Positions 54,719 through 63,230 of a DNA stretch of 64,000 nt are shown piece after piece. Origin of the DNA: Nocardia huaxiensis (GTDB lineage Bacteria > Actinomycetota > Actinomycetes > Mycobacteriales > Mycobacteriaceae); contig NZ_CP059399.1 of the NCBI RefSeq assembly GCF_013744875.1, positions 4,774,001 to 4,838,000 on the forward strand, written 5' to 3'. Both the position numbers and the translations under genes were made by a program. Within the stretch, counting starts at the first letter, position 1. Each line of letters opens with the position of its first letter. The notes under the pieces are model-generated. The model had not been told where the DNA came from and made no database searches. It saw nothing but the letters and a program-made list of their open reading frames with translations.

Positions 54719-55723
54719 TCAGCGCGTCGGGGTATGGCTGTGGACGAACAGGCCGATTTCGCGCATGGCCACGCGGGCGTCCGGCAGGACGTCGGCGGCC
54801 AGTTGGAAATCGTGAATGCCGCACTCCCAGATCTGTAGTCGGCATTCGATTCCGGCCGCGGCGCAGCGGCGGGCGATCCGCTCGTTGTCCGACAGCAAGG
54901 CCTCGGTGGCGCCGACCTGTAGGAAAACTGGTGGCATGCCTGTGAATTCGCGGTCTACCGCGGACCAGTGTGGATCGAAGGTGCCGTTGTGGGCGAAGGA
55001 GAAACCAGGCACCGCCAGCCAGTGGCCCAGCAGTAGAGGGTCGCGGTAGGCGTTGGGTTCGGCCAGGGCGGCGGTGAGATTCAGGTCCACCCACGCCGAG
55101 ATGCCGATGACCCCGGCCGGCATCGGCAGCCCGGCGTCGCGGGCGTTGAGCGCGGTCGCGAGGCTCAGCCCGCCGCCCGCCGAATCGCCTGCCAGGAACA
55201 CGCGATCGGGTGGGAAGCCCGCGTCCAGCACATATCGATACGCGGTCATCACGTCGGCCTGACTGGCGGTGACGTGGTGCGGGAGCTGCCGGTAATCGAG
55301 GTTGAGCACCGGCAGGCCGGTTTCGCGGCTGAGTCGTGCGACGTGACGGCGGTGGGTATTGAGCCCCGCACCGATGAAACCACCGCCGTGGCTGTAGATG
55401 ATGGCCCCGCCTGCCGGGTCGTCGGGTCCGGCAATGTCGTTGTGCCACACCCATTCCGCGCGGAAGGTGTCGAAACGCCGGGGGCGGGTCCGGGTGCCGC
55501 GCGCGGGGCGCAGCACCATGGCCAGCGGGTCCAACCGGGTGCTGACCGGCACCAGCAGCAGGCGCGCCAGGCGAGCGGGTTTGGCGACGGCGACCAGTAC
55601 TGCGATCGGCAGCAGCGGTCGGGTGGCCGTTCCCAGCACGCGGTGCGCGATGCGGGCGCGAATGCTCGCCGAGCGCACCTCCACGGTCACGCATTCGGCC
55701 GTCGACAAGGCGGTGGCGGTCAC
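54719..55723 (-). CDS. HSL-family esterase (LipR-like), copy 2
   Basis: 334 residues with YSHGGGFIGAG, LAGDSAGGGLS, GATEALLSD and WECGIHDFQ. Starts at GTG 55723, overlapping the upstream SDR stop by four bases (GTGA). The three esterase copies differ clearly in the N-terminal 70 residues, which in this family cap the active site and set specificity. Confidence 0.85.
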   Translation of the reverse strand: MTATALSTAECVTVEVRSASIRARIAHRVLGTATRPLLPIAVLVAVAKPARLARLLLVPVSTRLDPLAMVLRPARGTRTRPRRFDTFRAEWVWHNDIAGPDDPAGGAIIYSHGGGFIGAGLNTHRRHVARLSRETGLPVLNLDYRQLPHHVTASQADVMTAYRYVLDAGFPPDRVFLAGDSAGGGLSLATALNARDAGLPMPAGVIGISAWVDLNLTAALAEPNAYRDPLLLGHWLAVPGFSFAHNGTFDPHWSAVDREFTGMPPVFLQVGATEALLSDNERIARRCAAAGIECRLQIWECGIHDFQLAADVLPDARVAMREIGLFVHSHTPTR

Positions 55724-56685
55724 GGCTGCAACTCCTTCACGAACGCCGGCGAGGGTTCCGGACCCAGGACCATCTCCTTGACGCTGCCGGGAATCCGGTC
55801 GACCAATGGACGCGCGACGCGCAAGGCCAGATCGAGCCGGTGGCCATCGGCAACCACACCCGAAAGACCCCGCACCATACCCGGCGACACCCGGGACGCG
55901 GCGTACAGCGCCCAGGACTCCGGCCGGACCGGCACCACGGCCAGGTTGTAGCGGACGGCCCGATGTATCGCGTTGGCAATATGATTCGGCCCGAAGCCGA
56001 GTTTGGGGCCGAGGGTCGCGACCAAGTCGGACACCCTGGACCGGATCGCGTCGAACTCGGAAATCTCGTGGTTGTTCCGTAATTCGGTGTGGCCCACGAT
56101 ATTCGTCGCCACCGCGCCCGGGCAGATGGCGCTGACCCCGATATCGTGCGGGGACAGTTCGATGCGCAGCGACTCCGACAGCATCCGCACGGCCGCCTTC
56201 GACACGCAGTACGACGCCAGCGGTCCGCACGGCCCATACGCGGCGCACGAGGCCACATTGACGATGTGACCCCGCCGGCCGGACGCTGCCATCTCCCGGC
56301 CGAAGACACGGCAGCCGTGGATGACCCCCCACAGGTCGACGTCGATCACCTTGCGCCAATCTTCGAGGCTCTGGTCCAGGAACCGGCCCACAATGGCCAG
56401 CCCCGCATTGTTGACCACCACGTCGGGAACTCCGACGCTGCCGCGCAGGGTGACGGCGAGGGCCTCCCATGCCTCCGCGTCGGTCACGTCGAGCCGGAAG
56501 GTGTGCGCGTTCCCGCCCGCGGCGGTGATCAGCGCCGTGGTTTCGCGCGCGGTGCCGAGATCGATATCGGTGACCACGACGGTGGCACCGGCGGCGGCGA
56601 ACTTGCGTGCCGTGGCCCGCCCTATCCCACTGCCCGCGCCCGTGACCAGCACGAGGCGCGGTTGCCGAATTCCTCGCAGCAGCAT
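55720..56685 (-). CDS. Short-chain dehydrogenase (SadH-like), copy A
   Basis: 321 residues. Rossmann TGAGSGIGRA, NNAG, and the YxxxK pair in SYCVSKA. A C-terminal extension of about 60 residues beyond the usual 250 (ASRVSPGMVRGLSGVVADG) is shared with SadH-type members. It oxidises a secondary alcohol or reduces a ketone with NAD(P); the direction is not known. Confidence 0.85.
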   Translation of the reverse strand: MLLRGIRQPRLVLVTGAGSGIGRATARKFAAAGATVVVTDIDLGTARETTALITAAGGNAHTFRLDVTDAEAWEALAVTLRGSVGVPDVVVNNAGLAIVGRFLDQSLEDWRKVIDVDLWGVIHGCRVFGREMAASGRRGHIVNVASCAAYGPCGPLASYCVSKAAVRMLSESLRIELSPHDIGVSAICPGAVATNIVGHTELRNNHEISEFDAIRSRVSDLVATLGPKLGFGPNHIANAIHRAVRYNLAVVPVRPESWALYAASRVSPGMVRGLSGVVADGHRLDLALRVARPLVDRIPGSVKEMVLGPEPSPAFVKELQP

Positions 56686-56697
56686 GGTTTTCCCCGA

Positions 56698-56979
56698 TCA
56701 GACGTACCAGTGCGCCGCGCGCAGCCGTCGGTAGAGCCCGCCGTAGAATCGGTTGTGGCGTTCCCGGAAGGCTTTGATTCTGGTGTCGGACACCCCCACC
56801 CGGGCGGCTGCCACCAGCACGATGTGGTCGCGGATCCCGAAGTGAGTCTTCTCCACCCCGGTCAGCGCCGCGTCGGCGATGTGATGCAGGGTGTCGGCCA
56901 CCCGCCAGATCTGCGGGATGGGAAAGGGACGGCGATCCATCCAGGCCGCGAGGTCGTGCCGGAATTGCGGTTTCACCAC
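56698..56979 (-). CDS. Small conserved-looking protein inside the lipid cluster
   Basis: 93 residues (MVKPQFRHDLAAWMDRRPFP; WRVADTLHHIADAALTGVEK; RERHNRFYGGLYRRLRAAHW), rich in His and Arg, no membrane segment. GAGGAG lies about 8 bases before GTG 56979. No family recognised; placement within the operon, 12 bp before copy A, argues it is real. Confidence 0.6.
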   Translation of the reverse strand: MVKPQFRHDLAAWMDRRPFPIPQIWRVADTLHHIADAALTGVEKTHFGIRDHIVLVAAARVGVSDTRIKAFRERHNRFYGGLYRRLRAAHWYV

Positions 56980-57007
56980 GGTGTGTTCTCCTCGTTCGGT
57001 GGCGGCG

Positions 57008-58045
57008 TCAGCCGACGTCGCCGGGACGGACAGTGCTCTCGCCCGCGAGGACGCGGCGATGGAACGCGCCGATATCCGCGATGGCGCGTCGGGCGTCCGG
57101 CAGCACATCGGAACCGGCCTGGTGGATGTGGATCGCTCGATCCCACAGCTGCAAGGTGAGTGGGACGCCTGCCTCGGCGTATCGTCGCGCCAGCTGTTCG
57201 GCGTCGGCCAGCACGCATTCCTTGGACCCGGTCTGGATCAAAGCCGGTGGCATACCGGTGAATTCGTGGTTGACCGCCGATAGCGCCGGATCCACCACAC
57301 CGTTCTCGGCGAACCCCATCCGGGCCACGGCCTCGTAACCGATCGGTGGGATCAGCGGGTCGAGCGGTCCGTTCGGATGGGTATTGCGGTAGCTCCAATC
57401 GAGGTCGGCCCAGGGCGCGATGCCGGTGATCCCACCGGGCATGGGCAGGCCGCGCTCCCGCGTCGCGATGGCCAATCGGAAGGCCACGCCGCCACCGGCC
57501 GAATCACCGGCGAGGATGATCTTCTCCGGCCGGAATCCCATGCCGAGCAGGTAGCGGTAGGACTCCACCGCGTCGTCGATGATGTCGGTGTAGCTCGCTT
57601 GCGGCAGCTGCCGATAGTCGACGCTCAGCGCGGGCAGCCCGCTGGCTTTGGCGATCTTGGCGACCAGGCGGCGGTGAGTTCGCAAGCGGCACACGATGAA
57701 TCCGCCGCCGTGGAAATACAGGATGGCCCCGTTCTGGCGCTCGACCGGGTCGGGTACGCGCCGATCCCACAACCATTCCGCGCCGAACTTCTCGAACGAC
57801 ACGCTGCGGCGGCGGGTGCCGCGCGGCGGAATCAGCACGGCCGCAGGCGCATCGGTGTAGCTGGTGACCGCGAAGACCCGTTTGTCGTGCACGACATTGA
57901 CGCCCAGCCACCCCAGCGCGCCCAGGGCGGGATGTGCGGTGCGCAGGGCGACGTTGTAGACGAGCCGGGTTCGCCAGTCGGCGTCATTGGCGAGCTCCAC
58001 TTTCACACTGGACGTGGGTGTGGTGGGCAGGAAGGCAGTGGACAC
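57008..58045 (-). CDS. HSL-family esterase (LipR-like), copy 3
   Basis: 345 residues with YFHGGGFIVCR, LAGDSAGGGVA, GSKECVLAD and WDRAIHIHQ. GTG 58045 follows GGGAGGAG at good distance; the frame's upstream ATG does not. Its N-terminus has the same SxVKVELAN-type opening as copy 1 (SxVTVQLAN), suggesting duplication. Confidence 0.85.
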   Translation of the reverse strand: MSTAFLPTTPTSSVKVELANDADWRTRLVYNVALRTAHPALGALGWLGVNVVHDKRVFAVTSYTDAPAAVLIPPRGTRRRSVSFEKFGAEWLWDRRVPDPVERQNGAILYFHGGGFIVCRLRTHRRLVAKIAKASGLPALSVDYRQLPQASYTDIIDDAVESYRYLLGMGFRPEKIILAGDSAGGGVAFRLAIATRERGLPMPGGITGIAPWADLDWSYRNTHPNGPLDPLIPPIGYEAVARMGFAENGVVDPALSAVNHEFTGMPPALIQTGSKECVLADAEQLARRYAEAGVPLTLQLWDRAIHIHQAGSDVLPDARRAIADIGAFHRRVLAGESTVRPGDVG

Positions 58046-58075
58046 GGTTCTCCTCCCGAGACCGATCAATCGAAA

Positions 58076-59062
58076 TCAGATGGGCTGGATACGAACGGCG
58101 CGACCGAACTCCACGGCCGCCGCGGTGAGCGTGGCCGGATGCGCGGCCACGGTGAGGTCGAGCGCCCGGATCACCCGTTCCGGCACCAGCCGAATCGCGA
58201 GCCGGTACACCATCAGCGCCCGGGTCGGACTGGCCTGCCCGCACACCCAGCGCGTCAGGTTCGGCGCGGCGCGCCACACGAAGTAGGCGAGCCAGGATTC
58301 CGGGCGCACCGGCAGCACGGCCCGATTGCCGCGCACCGCTCGCACGATGCCTTTGGCGATCACGTCCGGTCCCAGGCCCAGACGGGGACCGTAGGTGATG
58401 ACCAGCTCGGTAACCAATCGCTGTGCACGGGTGAAGGTTTCGTTATCGACGCCGATATCGGCGGTCAGTTCCCCATCGAGCAGATGGGTGGCCGCCACGC
58501 CCGGGCACACCGCCGACACACCGACTCCGTGGGGTGCGAGTTCGCCGCGCAGGCACTGCGAGAACATCAGCACCGCCGCTTTGGACATGTTGTAGCCCGT
58601 GGTGAGCGGCATCGGCACGAAGGCCATCCCGGAGGAGATATTGACGATGTGACCGCGTTTCGCCCCCACCATCAGCGGCGCGAGATGCCGGCATCCGGTC
58701 ACCACGCCGTCGAGGTTCACCGCCAGCTGCTTGTCCCAGATCTTTGGGGGTTGATCCAGGAAGCCGCCCGCCACGCCTATGCCCGCATTGTTCACCAGAA
58801 CATCCGGAATACCATGTGCCAGAAGGACTTCCGACAGCATCTGAGCCCAGGAGTCGTCGTCGGTGACGTCGAGTCGATAGGACGCGGCCTGCCCGCCGGC
58901 GGTGGTGATCAACCGCGCTGTCTCCGCGGCGGTATCCGGATCGATATCGGTGGCCAGCACCACCGCGCCGCGCTGGGAGAAGCGCAGCGCGGTGGCGCGG
59001 CCGATCCCGCTTCCGGCACCGGTGATCAGCACCAATTCCGGGCGGGCGACTCGGGCTCTCAT
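58076..59062 (-). CDS. Short-chain dehydrogenase (SadH-like), copy B
   Basis: 328 residues with TGAGSGIGRATALRF, NNAGIGVAGGF, and YxxxK in GYNMSKA. The C-terminal tail has a lipid-like hydrophobic stretch. Overlaps the upstream SDR stop by ATGA (59059-59062), so co-translated. Confidence 0.85.
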   Translation of the reverse strand: MRARVARPELVLITGAGSGIGRATALRFSQRGAVVLATDIDPDTAAETARLITTAGGQAASYRLDVTDDDSWAQMLSEVLLAHGIPDVLVNNAGIGVAGGFLDQPPKIWDKQLAVNLDGVVTGCRHLAPLMVGAKRGHIVNISSGMAFVPMPLTTGYNMSKAAVLMFSQCLRGELAPHGVGVSAVCPGVAATHLLDGELTADIGVDNETFTRAQRLVTELVITYGPRLGLGPDVIAKGIVRAVRGNRAVLPVRPESWLAYFVWRAAPNLTRWVCGQASPTRALMVYRLAIRLVPERVIRALDLTVAAHPATLTAAAVEFGRAVRIQPI

Positions 59063-59982
59063 GCCTCGCTCCCCACGACGGGTCGGCGGATGGCCGACAG
59101 CACCGGTGCGGCCAGCGACACCACGAAGTTCAATCGGTCCGGGGTGGCCTGCGCGAGGGTGAATCCGGTCAGGGCCGGCGAGAGCCGATAGCAGGCTTGG
59201 ATCAACCAGGTTTCCGGGCGCACCGGCAGCACGCCGATATCGCGCCGGGTCGCGCGCACGATGCCGCGGGCGATCACGTCGGGCCCGAAGCCCAGCAGTG
59301 GACCGAACGTCGTAACCAGCGCTTGGGCGGTGTCGGTCGCCACGTGCTGCCGGTCGGCGTCACCGTCGAAGGCGGTGGTCACGACCTCGGCATTGGCGAC
59401 GATATTGGTGGCCACCGCGCCGGGACACACACAGCTGACCCCGACGCCGTGCGCCGCCAGTTCACCGCGCAGACTCTCGGAGAACATGCGCACCGCCACC
59501 TTGGAGGTGGCGTAGGAGGACCAGAACGGTGCGGGCATCCAGGACGCGCCCGAGGCGACGTTGACGATCTGGCCGCGTTTCTCGGTCACCATCAACGGCG
59601 CGAACGTGCGGCAGCCGTAGACGACTCCGTTCAGGTTGACCGCGAGTTGGTCGTCCCACATCTGCCGGGTTTGGTCCAAAAACGGTGCGATCAGCCCGTA
59701 TCCGGCATTGTTGACCAGCACGTCGGGCACGCCGTGTCGTTCGAAGACCTGGTAGGCCAGCTGTTGCCACGCTGTTTCGTTGGCGACATCGAGTCGGTAG
59801 GAGGCTGCGCGACCTCCGGCGGCGGCGATGAGCTCCGCCGTTTCCGTCGCGGTCTCGGTGTTGATATCGGTGACGATCACCGTCGCTCCCCGGCGGGCGA
59901 AGCGCAGGGCGGTGGCGCGCCCGATGCCGCTGCCCGCCCCGGTGATCAGTACCATGCGTGGATTTCGAATGCCTCGGGCCAC
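59059..59982 (-). CDS. Short-chain dehydrogenase (SadH-like), copy C, first gene of the leftward unit
   Basis: 307 residues with TGAGSGIGRATALRF, NNAGYGLIAPF and YxxxK in SYATSKV. GAGG precedes GTG 59982; the frame runs further upstream to 60165 but that would cross the operator region and overlap the divergent gene's start. It heads the seven-gene run ending at 53644. Confidence 0.85.
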   Translation of the reverse strand: MARGIRNPRMVLITGAGSGIGRATALRFARRGATVIVTDINTETATETAELIAAAGGRAASYRLDVANETAWQQLAYQVFERHGVPDVLVNNAGYGLIAPFLDQTRQMWDDQLAVNLNGVVYGCRTFAPLMVTEKRGQIVNVASGASWMPAPFWSSYATSKVAVRMFSESLRGELAAHGVGVSCVCPGAVATNIVANAEVVTTAFDGDADRQHVATDTAQALVTTFGPLLGFGPDVIARGIVRATRRDIGVLPVRPETWLIQACYRLSPALTGFTLAQATPDRLNFVVSLAAPVLSAIRRPVVGSEA

Positions 59983-60048
59983 GTCCCACCTCTTCCTATT
60001 GCGGTCGGCCGCATGTGATTCCGAGCGACTCGATGCCCGAAATCGTAT

Positions 60049-60063
60049 ACTGTCTGAGACGAT
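60049..60063. promoter_or_regulatory. TetR-type operator, imperfect site 4
   Basis: ACTGTC-TGA-GACGAT in the divergent promoter region, 67 bp upstream of copy C. Left arm exact, right arm GAC only, as in site 2. Confidence 0.5.
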
Positions 60064-60098
60064 GATGGGAAGAACTTCCCGTTCGCAACCCATCCGCC

Positions 60099-60129
60099 TT
60101 GACAGAATCTTCAACTGTCCTAGACAGTT
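60099..60129 (+). promoter_or_regulatory. Promoter with TetR-type operator (site 5)
   Basis: TTGACA (60099-60104), 16 bp, then TAGACA (60121-60126) form a plausible sigma-70 type promoter for the rightward SDR genes. The inverted repeat AACTGTC-CTA-GACAGTT (60113-60129) covers the -10, the classic repressor position. Confidence 0.7.
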
Positions 60130-60158
60130 AGCTCGAGAAGAGATGAGGATCGGATTCC

Positions 60159-61094
60159 ATGGCACTACCGCCTCCCAGTCCGAACACCCGGGTCGTCGTC
60201 ACCGGCGGGGCCTCCGGTATCGGCAAAGAAATCGCACGGAACCTCGCACAACACGGCTACGACCTGGTGCTGGTCGACATCCAGCAATCGGTCAAGGAGA
60301 CCGGTGAGGAACTCCGTGCCAAAGGTGTCGAGTCCGAGGAGTTCCTGCTCGACCTGACCGATCGCGACGCCCGTCAAGAATTCATCGACCAGGTGCTGGA
60401 GCGCCCCTACGACATCGTGGGCCTGTGCAATGTGGCGGGCCTGATCTCCGCAGGCCGGTTCGAAGACCTTCCGCTACAACGTGAACGAGTACTGGTCGAT
60501 GTCAGCGTCAGTGCGCTGCATCACCTGACCGGCGCGTTCCTGCCGGGCATGCGTGCTCGTCGTGCGGGCGCGATCCTGAACGTCTCCTCGCCGGTCGGCA
60601 TCCTGCCGCTGCCGTACAACGCCTCCTACTCCGCGGCGAAGTCGTTCAGCATGTTCTTCTCCTACGCGCTGCATCAGGAGTTGAAGAAGTCCGGGGTGTC
60701 GGTCACCACCCTCATGCCGGGGCCGACCAAAACCAATCTGCTGTACGGCATTTCGGAGACCCGCTTCATGCCGGACTGGGCGTGGCGGCTGCCGGTGTTC
60801 TTCGACGCCGCCCCCACCGCGCGTCGCGGCGTGAACGGCATGCTGCGCGGTTCACGCATGGTCGCGGCCGGCGCCTACCCGTGGGCGGCCGTCGCGCTGG
60901 GGCGATTCGTGCCGCTGTGGCTGGTGCTGGGACCGATCCGGCTGGCCGGGCAACTCGGTTTCCCCGCGCGGGAGGAGACCACGGGCAGGCGCATCCGTGC
61001 GGTGGCCGACAAGGTCGGCACACGCATCGGCGGCAAGCGATATGCCGTGGTCCCCGAACCCGCTCCGGTTCAGGTCGAAGCGGCTACGCGATGA
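60159..61094 (+). CDS. Short-chain dehydrogenase, first gene of the rightward unit
   Basis: 311 residues with TGGASGIGKEIARNL, a variant NVAG in place of NNAG, and YxxxK in SYSAAKS. It differs from the SadH-like copies, resembling 17beta-HSD12/3-ketoacyl reductase-like SDRs. ATG 60159 follows a weak ribosome site (GATGAGGA). Its stop overlaps the next start (ATGA). Confidence 0.85.
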   Translation: MALPPPSPNTRVVVTGGASGIGKEIARNLAQHGYDLVLVDIQQSVKETGEELRAKGVESEEFLLDLTDRDARQEFIDQVLERPYDIVGLCNVAGLISAGRFEDLPLQRERVLVDVSVSALHHLTGAFLPGMRARRAGAILNVSSPVGILPLPYNASYSAAKSFSMFFSYALHQELKKSGVSVTTLMPGPTKTNLLYGISETRFMPDWAWRLPVFFDAAPTARRGVNGMLRGSRMVAAGAYPWAAVALGRFVPLWLVLGPIRLAGQLGFPAREETTGRRIRAVADKVGTRIGGKRYAVVPEPAPVQVEAATR

Positions 61095-61987
61095 GAACGG
61101 CGGTCGTCACAGGTGCCGCGTCCGGCATCGGAATGGGTTATGCCACAGCTCTTGTCGAGCAGGGCTATTTCGTCTTGGTCACCGATATCGACGACGCCAA
61201 GGCCGAACAGGTGGCCACCCGGCTCACCGCGCTCGGCCCCGGCTGGGCCGAGGCCGCCTATCTGGACGTGTCCAGCGCGGATGCGGTCGCCGCCGCCGTG
61301 TACGGGGTGAAGGATCGTTTCGGTCGGTTGGACCTGATGTTCAACAATGCCGGACTGTTCATCGGCGGACCGGTCGAGGAACTCACCGTCGGGCACTGGC
61401 AGAAGGCCATCGACGTCATGATCGCCGGTGTCGCCTACGGTGTGGACGCCGCGTACAAGATCATGGTGGAGCAGGGTTTCGGCGGCATCGTGAACACCGC
61501 CTCCATGGCGGGTTTCACCCCGTTCTCCTACCTGGGTCCTTACAACACGGCGAAATTCGCCGTTGTCGGCATGACCATGTCGCTGCGCGGTGAGGCCGCC
61601 GCACACGGCATCCACGTCACCGCGGTGTGCCCGATCGCCATCCACACCGACATCGTGCTCGGCGCAAACGCCGGACTGGACAACAAGACGACCGAAATCG
61701 ATTACGTCGCAGCGCTTTACCGACGGTTCGGGCATCTCGGGCACCTGCTGCCGAACTTCATCCTGCAGGACCCGGTGGTGCACGGGCGCAAGGTGCTGCG
61801 GGCGGTGCAACGCAACCGCGCCTTCGTGATTCAGCCGGCCTATGGCCGCCTGCTCTGGTGGCTGTGCCGCGCCGCGCCGACCCTGACACCGGCCGTCGGC
61901 CATGCCGCGACGCGTGGCGCGAATATCGTGCGCGGTCCCGTCAACCACGCCTGGGGCCGGTTGCCCGGCTGGATCCGCGACGCCTGA
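61091..61987 (+). CDS. Short-chain dehydrogenase, tandem copy 1
   Basis: 298 residues: TGAASGIGMGYATAL, NNAGLFIGG, and YxxxK in PYNTAKF. Nearly the same length and layout as the next gene; 83 bases (61430-61512) are identical to it (62362-62444), including silent positions. Confidence 0.88.
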   Translation: MRTAVVTGAASGIGMGYATALVEQGYFVLVTDIDDAKAEQVATRLTALGPGWAEAAYLDVSSADAVAAAVYGVKDRFGRLDLMFNNAGLFIGGPVEELTVGHWQKAIDVMIAGVAYGVDAAYKIMVEQGFGGIVNTASMAGFTPFSYLGPYNTAKFAVVGMTMSLRGEAAAHGIHVTAVCPIAIHTDIVLGANAGLDNKTTEIDYVAALYRRFGHLGHLLPNFILQDPVVHGRKVLRAVQRNRAFVIQPAYGRLLWWLCRAAPTLTPAVGHAATRGANIVRGPVNHAWGRLPGWIRDA

Positions 61988-62016
61988 GCGCATTCCCACC
62001 ACTCGAAAGCAGAGAT

Positions 62017-62913
62017 ATGACAGTCAAGACAGCCATCGTCACCGGTGCCGCCTCCGGCATCGGCATGGGCTATGCCGCCGCCCTGGTGGAGAAGGGCTAT
62101 TTCGTCCTGGTCACCGATGTGAACGAGGTCGGAGCCAAGCAGGTTGCCGCCCACCTCACCTCGAAGGGGCCGGGGACCGCGGAGGCGGCCTTCCTCGATG
62201 TGCGCGACGGTGACGCCATCCGCGCCACCGTGCAGGGTGTGAAGGACCGCTTCGGGCGGCTCGATCTGATGTTCAACAATGCGGGCATGTTCGTCGGCGG
62301 GCCGGTCGAGGATCTCACACCCGAGCATTGGGACCGGGCCATCGACGTGATGATCCGCGGCGTCGCCTACGGTGTGGACGCCGCGTACAAGATCATGGTG
62401 GAGCAGGGTTTCGGCGGCATCGTGAACACCGCCTCCATGGCGGGGCTGGCGACGATCGGCTACATGGGTCCTTACAACATGGCCAAGCACGCCGTGGTCG
62501 GCATGAGCAACGCGCTGCACGGTGAGGCCAAGAAGCACGGCGTGCACGTCACGTGCGTGTGCCCGATCGCCATCAACACCAATATCCTGCTCGGCATCAA
62601 TGACGGTCTGGGCGAATGGCGTGGCGGCGACGGGCTCGGCGCGTTCTACCGCCGGTTCGGACGGTTCGGCAAGTTCGTGCCGAACTTCATCTTGATGGAT
62701 CCGGTAGTGCACGGCCGCAAGGTGCTCTTGGCCGTCCAACGCAACAAGGCGATCATCATCAAGCCCGCCTACGGCAAGGCCGTCTGGGTGCTGGCCCGCA
62801 TCGGCCCGCGACTGCCCTATCTGGCAGGCGATGTCGGTACGCGCGTGCTCGCGAAGGTGGAACCGGTCTTCGTCCGCGCGGCCGAATCCCTGGATCCCGC
62901 CCCCAAGGCGTGA
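62017..62913 (+). CDS. Short-chain dehydrogenase, tandem copy 2
   Basis: 298 residues: TGAASGIGMGYAAAL, NNAGMFVGG, and YxxxK in PYNMAKH. Duplicate of the gene before it, 29 bp downstream, with divergent N- and C-terminal thirds but an identical central block, so specificity may have split. Confidence 0.88.
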   Translation: MTVKTAIVTGAASGIGMGYAAALVEKGYFVLVTDVNEVGAKQVAAHLTSKGPGTAEAAFLDVRDGDAIRATVQGVKDRFGRLDLMFNNAGMFVGGPVEDLTPEHWDRAIDVMIRGVAYGVDAAYKIMVEQGFGGIVNTASMAGLATIGYMGPYNMAKHAVVGMSNALHGEAKKHGVHVTCVCPIAINTNILLGINDGLGEWRGGDGLGAFYRRFGRFGKFVPNFILMDPVVHGRKVLLAVQRNKAIIIKPAYGKAVWVLARIGPRLPYLAGDVGTRVLAKVEPVFVRAAESLDPAPKA

Positions 62914-63230
62914 TGAGGCCGCGCTGATCCGAGGAGGAGCGGGATGCCGAATGCGGTCGAGTCCGCCTCGAACCGGTAGCGCCGCAAGACATCGCACTGG
63001 CGCGGCGCACGGCTGCTGAACGTGGTCTGCTATCCGCTCTTCACCGCGACCGGCGGCCCATGCGGACCCGGACCGCCATCGGCCGGGAACGCACGTCACT
63101 GTTGCGGCGTCTCGCGATCTGTTCCGCCGGAAGCTATTTCGCCTTGTGGGCCGTCGCCGCGCCCGGCCGGCCGGGTCGCCGCCCATCGTCGTTCTGGATC
63201 CCATCAGAGAGTAAGAGGGGGAGAAGTGCG
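62914..63230 (+). other. 317-bp gap with a possible broken gene
   Basis: A very strong ribosome site GAGGAGGAGC (62931-62940) is followed by ATG 62944, but the frame stops after 11 codons (MPNAVESASNR, TAG 62977). The same frame continues beyond the stop as RRKTSHWRGARLLNVVCYPL, and another frame then reads SLLRRLAICSAGSYFALWAV. A short gene killed by a nonsense and a frameshift is one reading; chance in high-GC DNA is the other. No terminator was seen. Confidence 0.3.

Noticed and set aside
57377..59191. 604-codon plus-strand frame opposite an esterase and an SDR
   Set aside because: His/Gly/Gln-rich shadow; both minus-strand enzymes carry full catalytic motifs.
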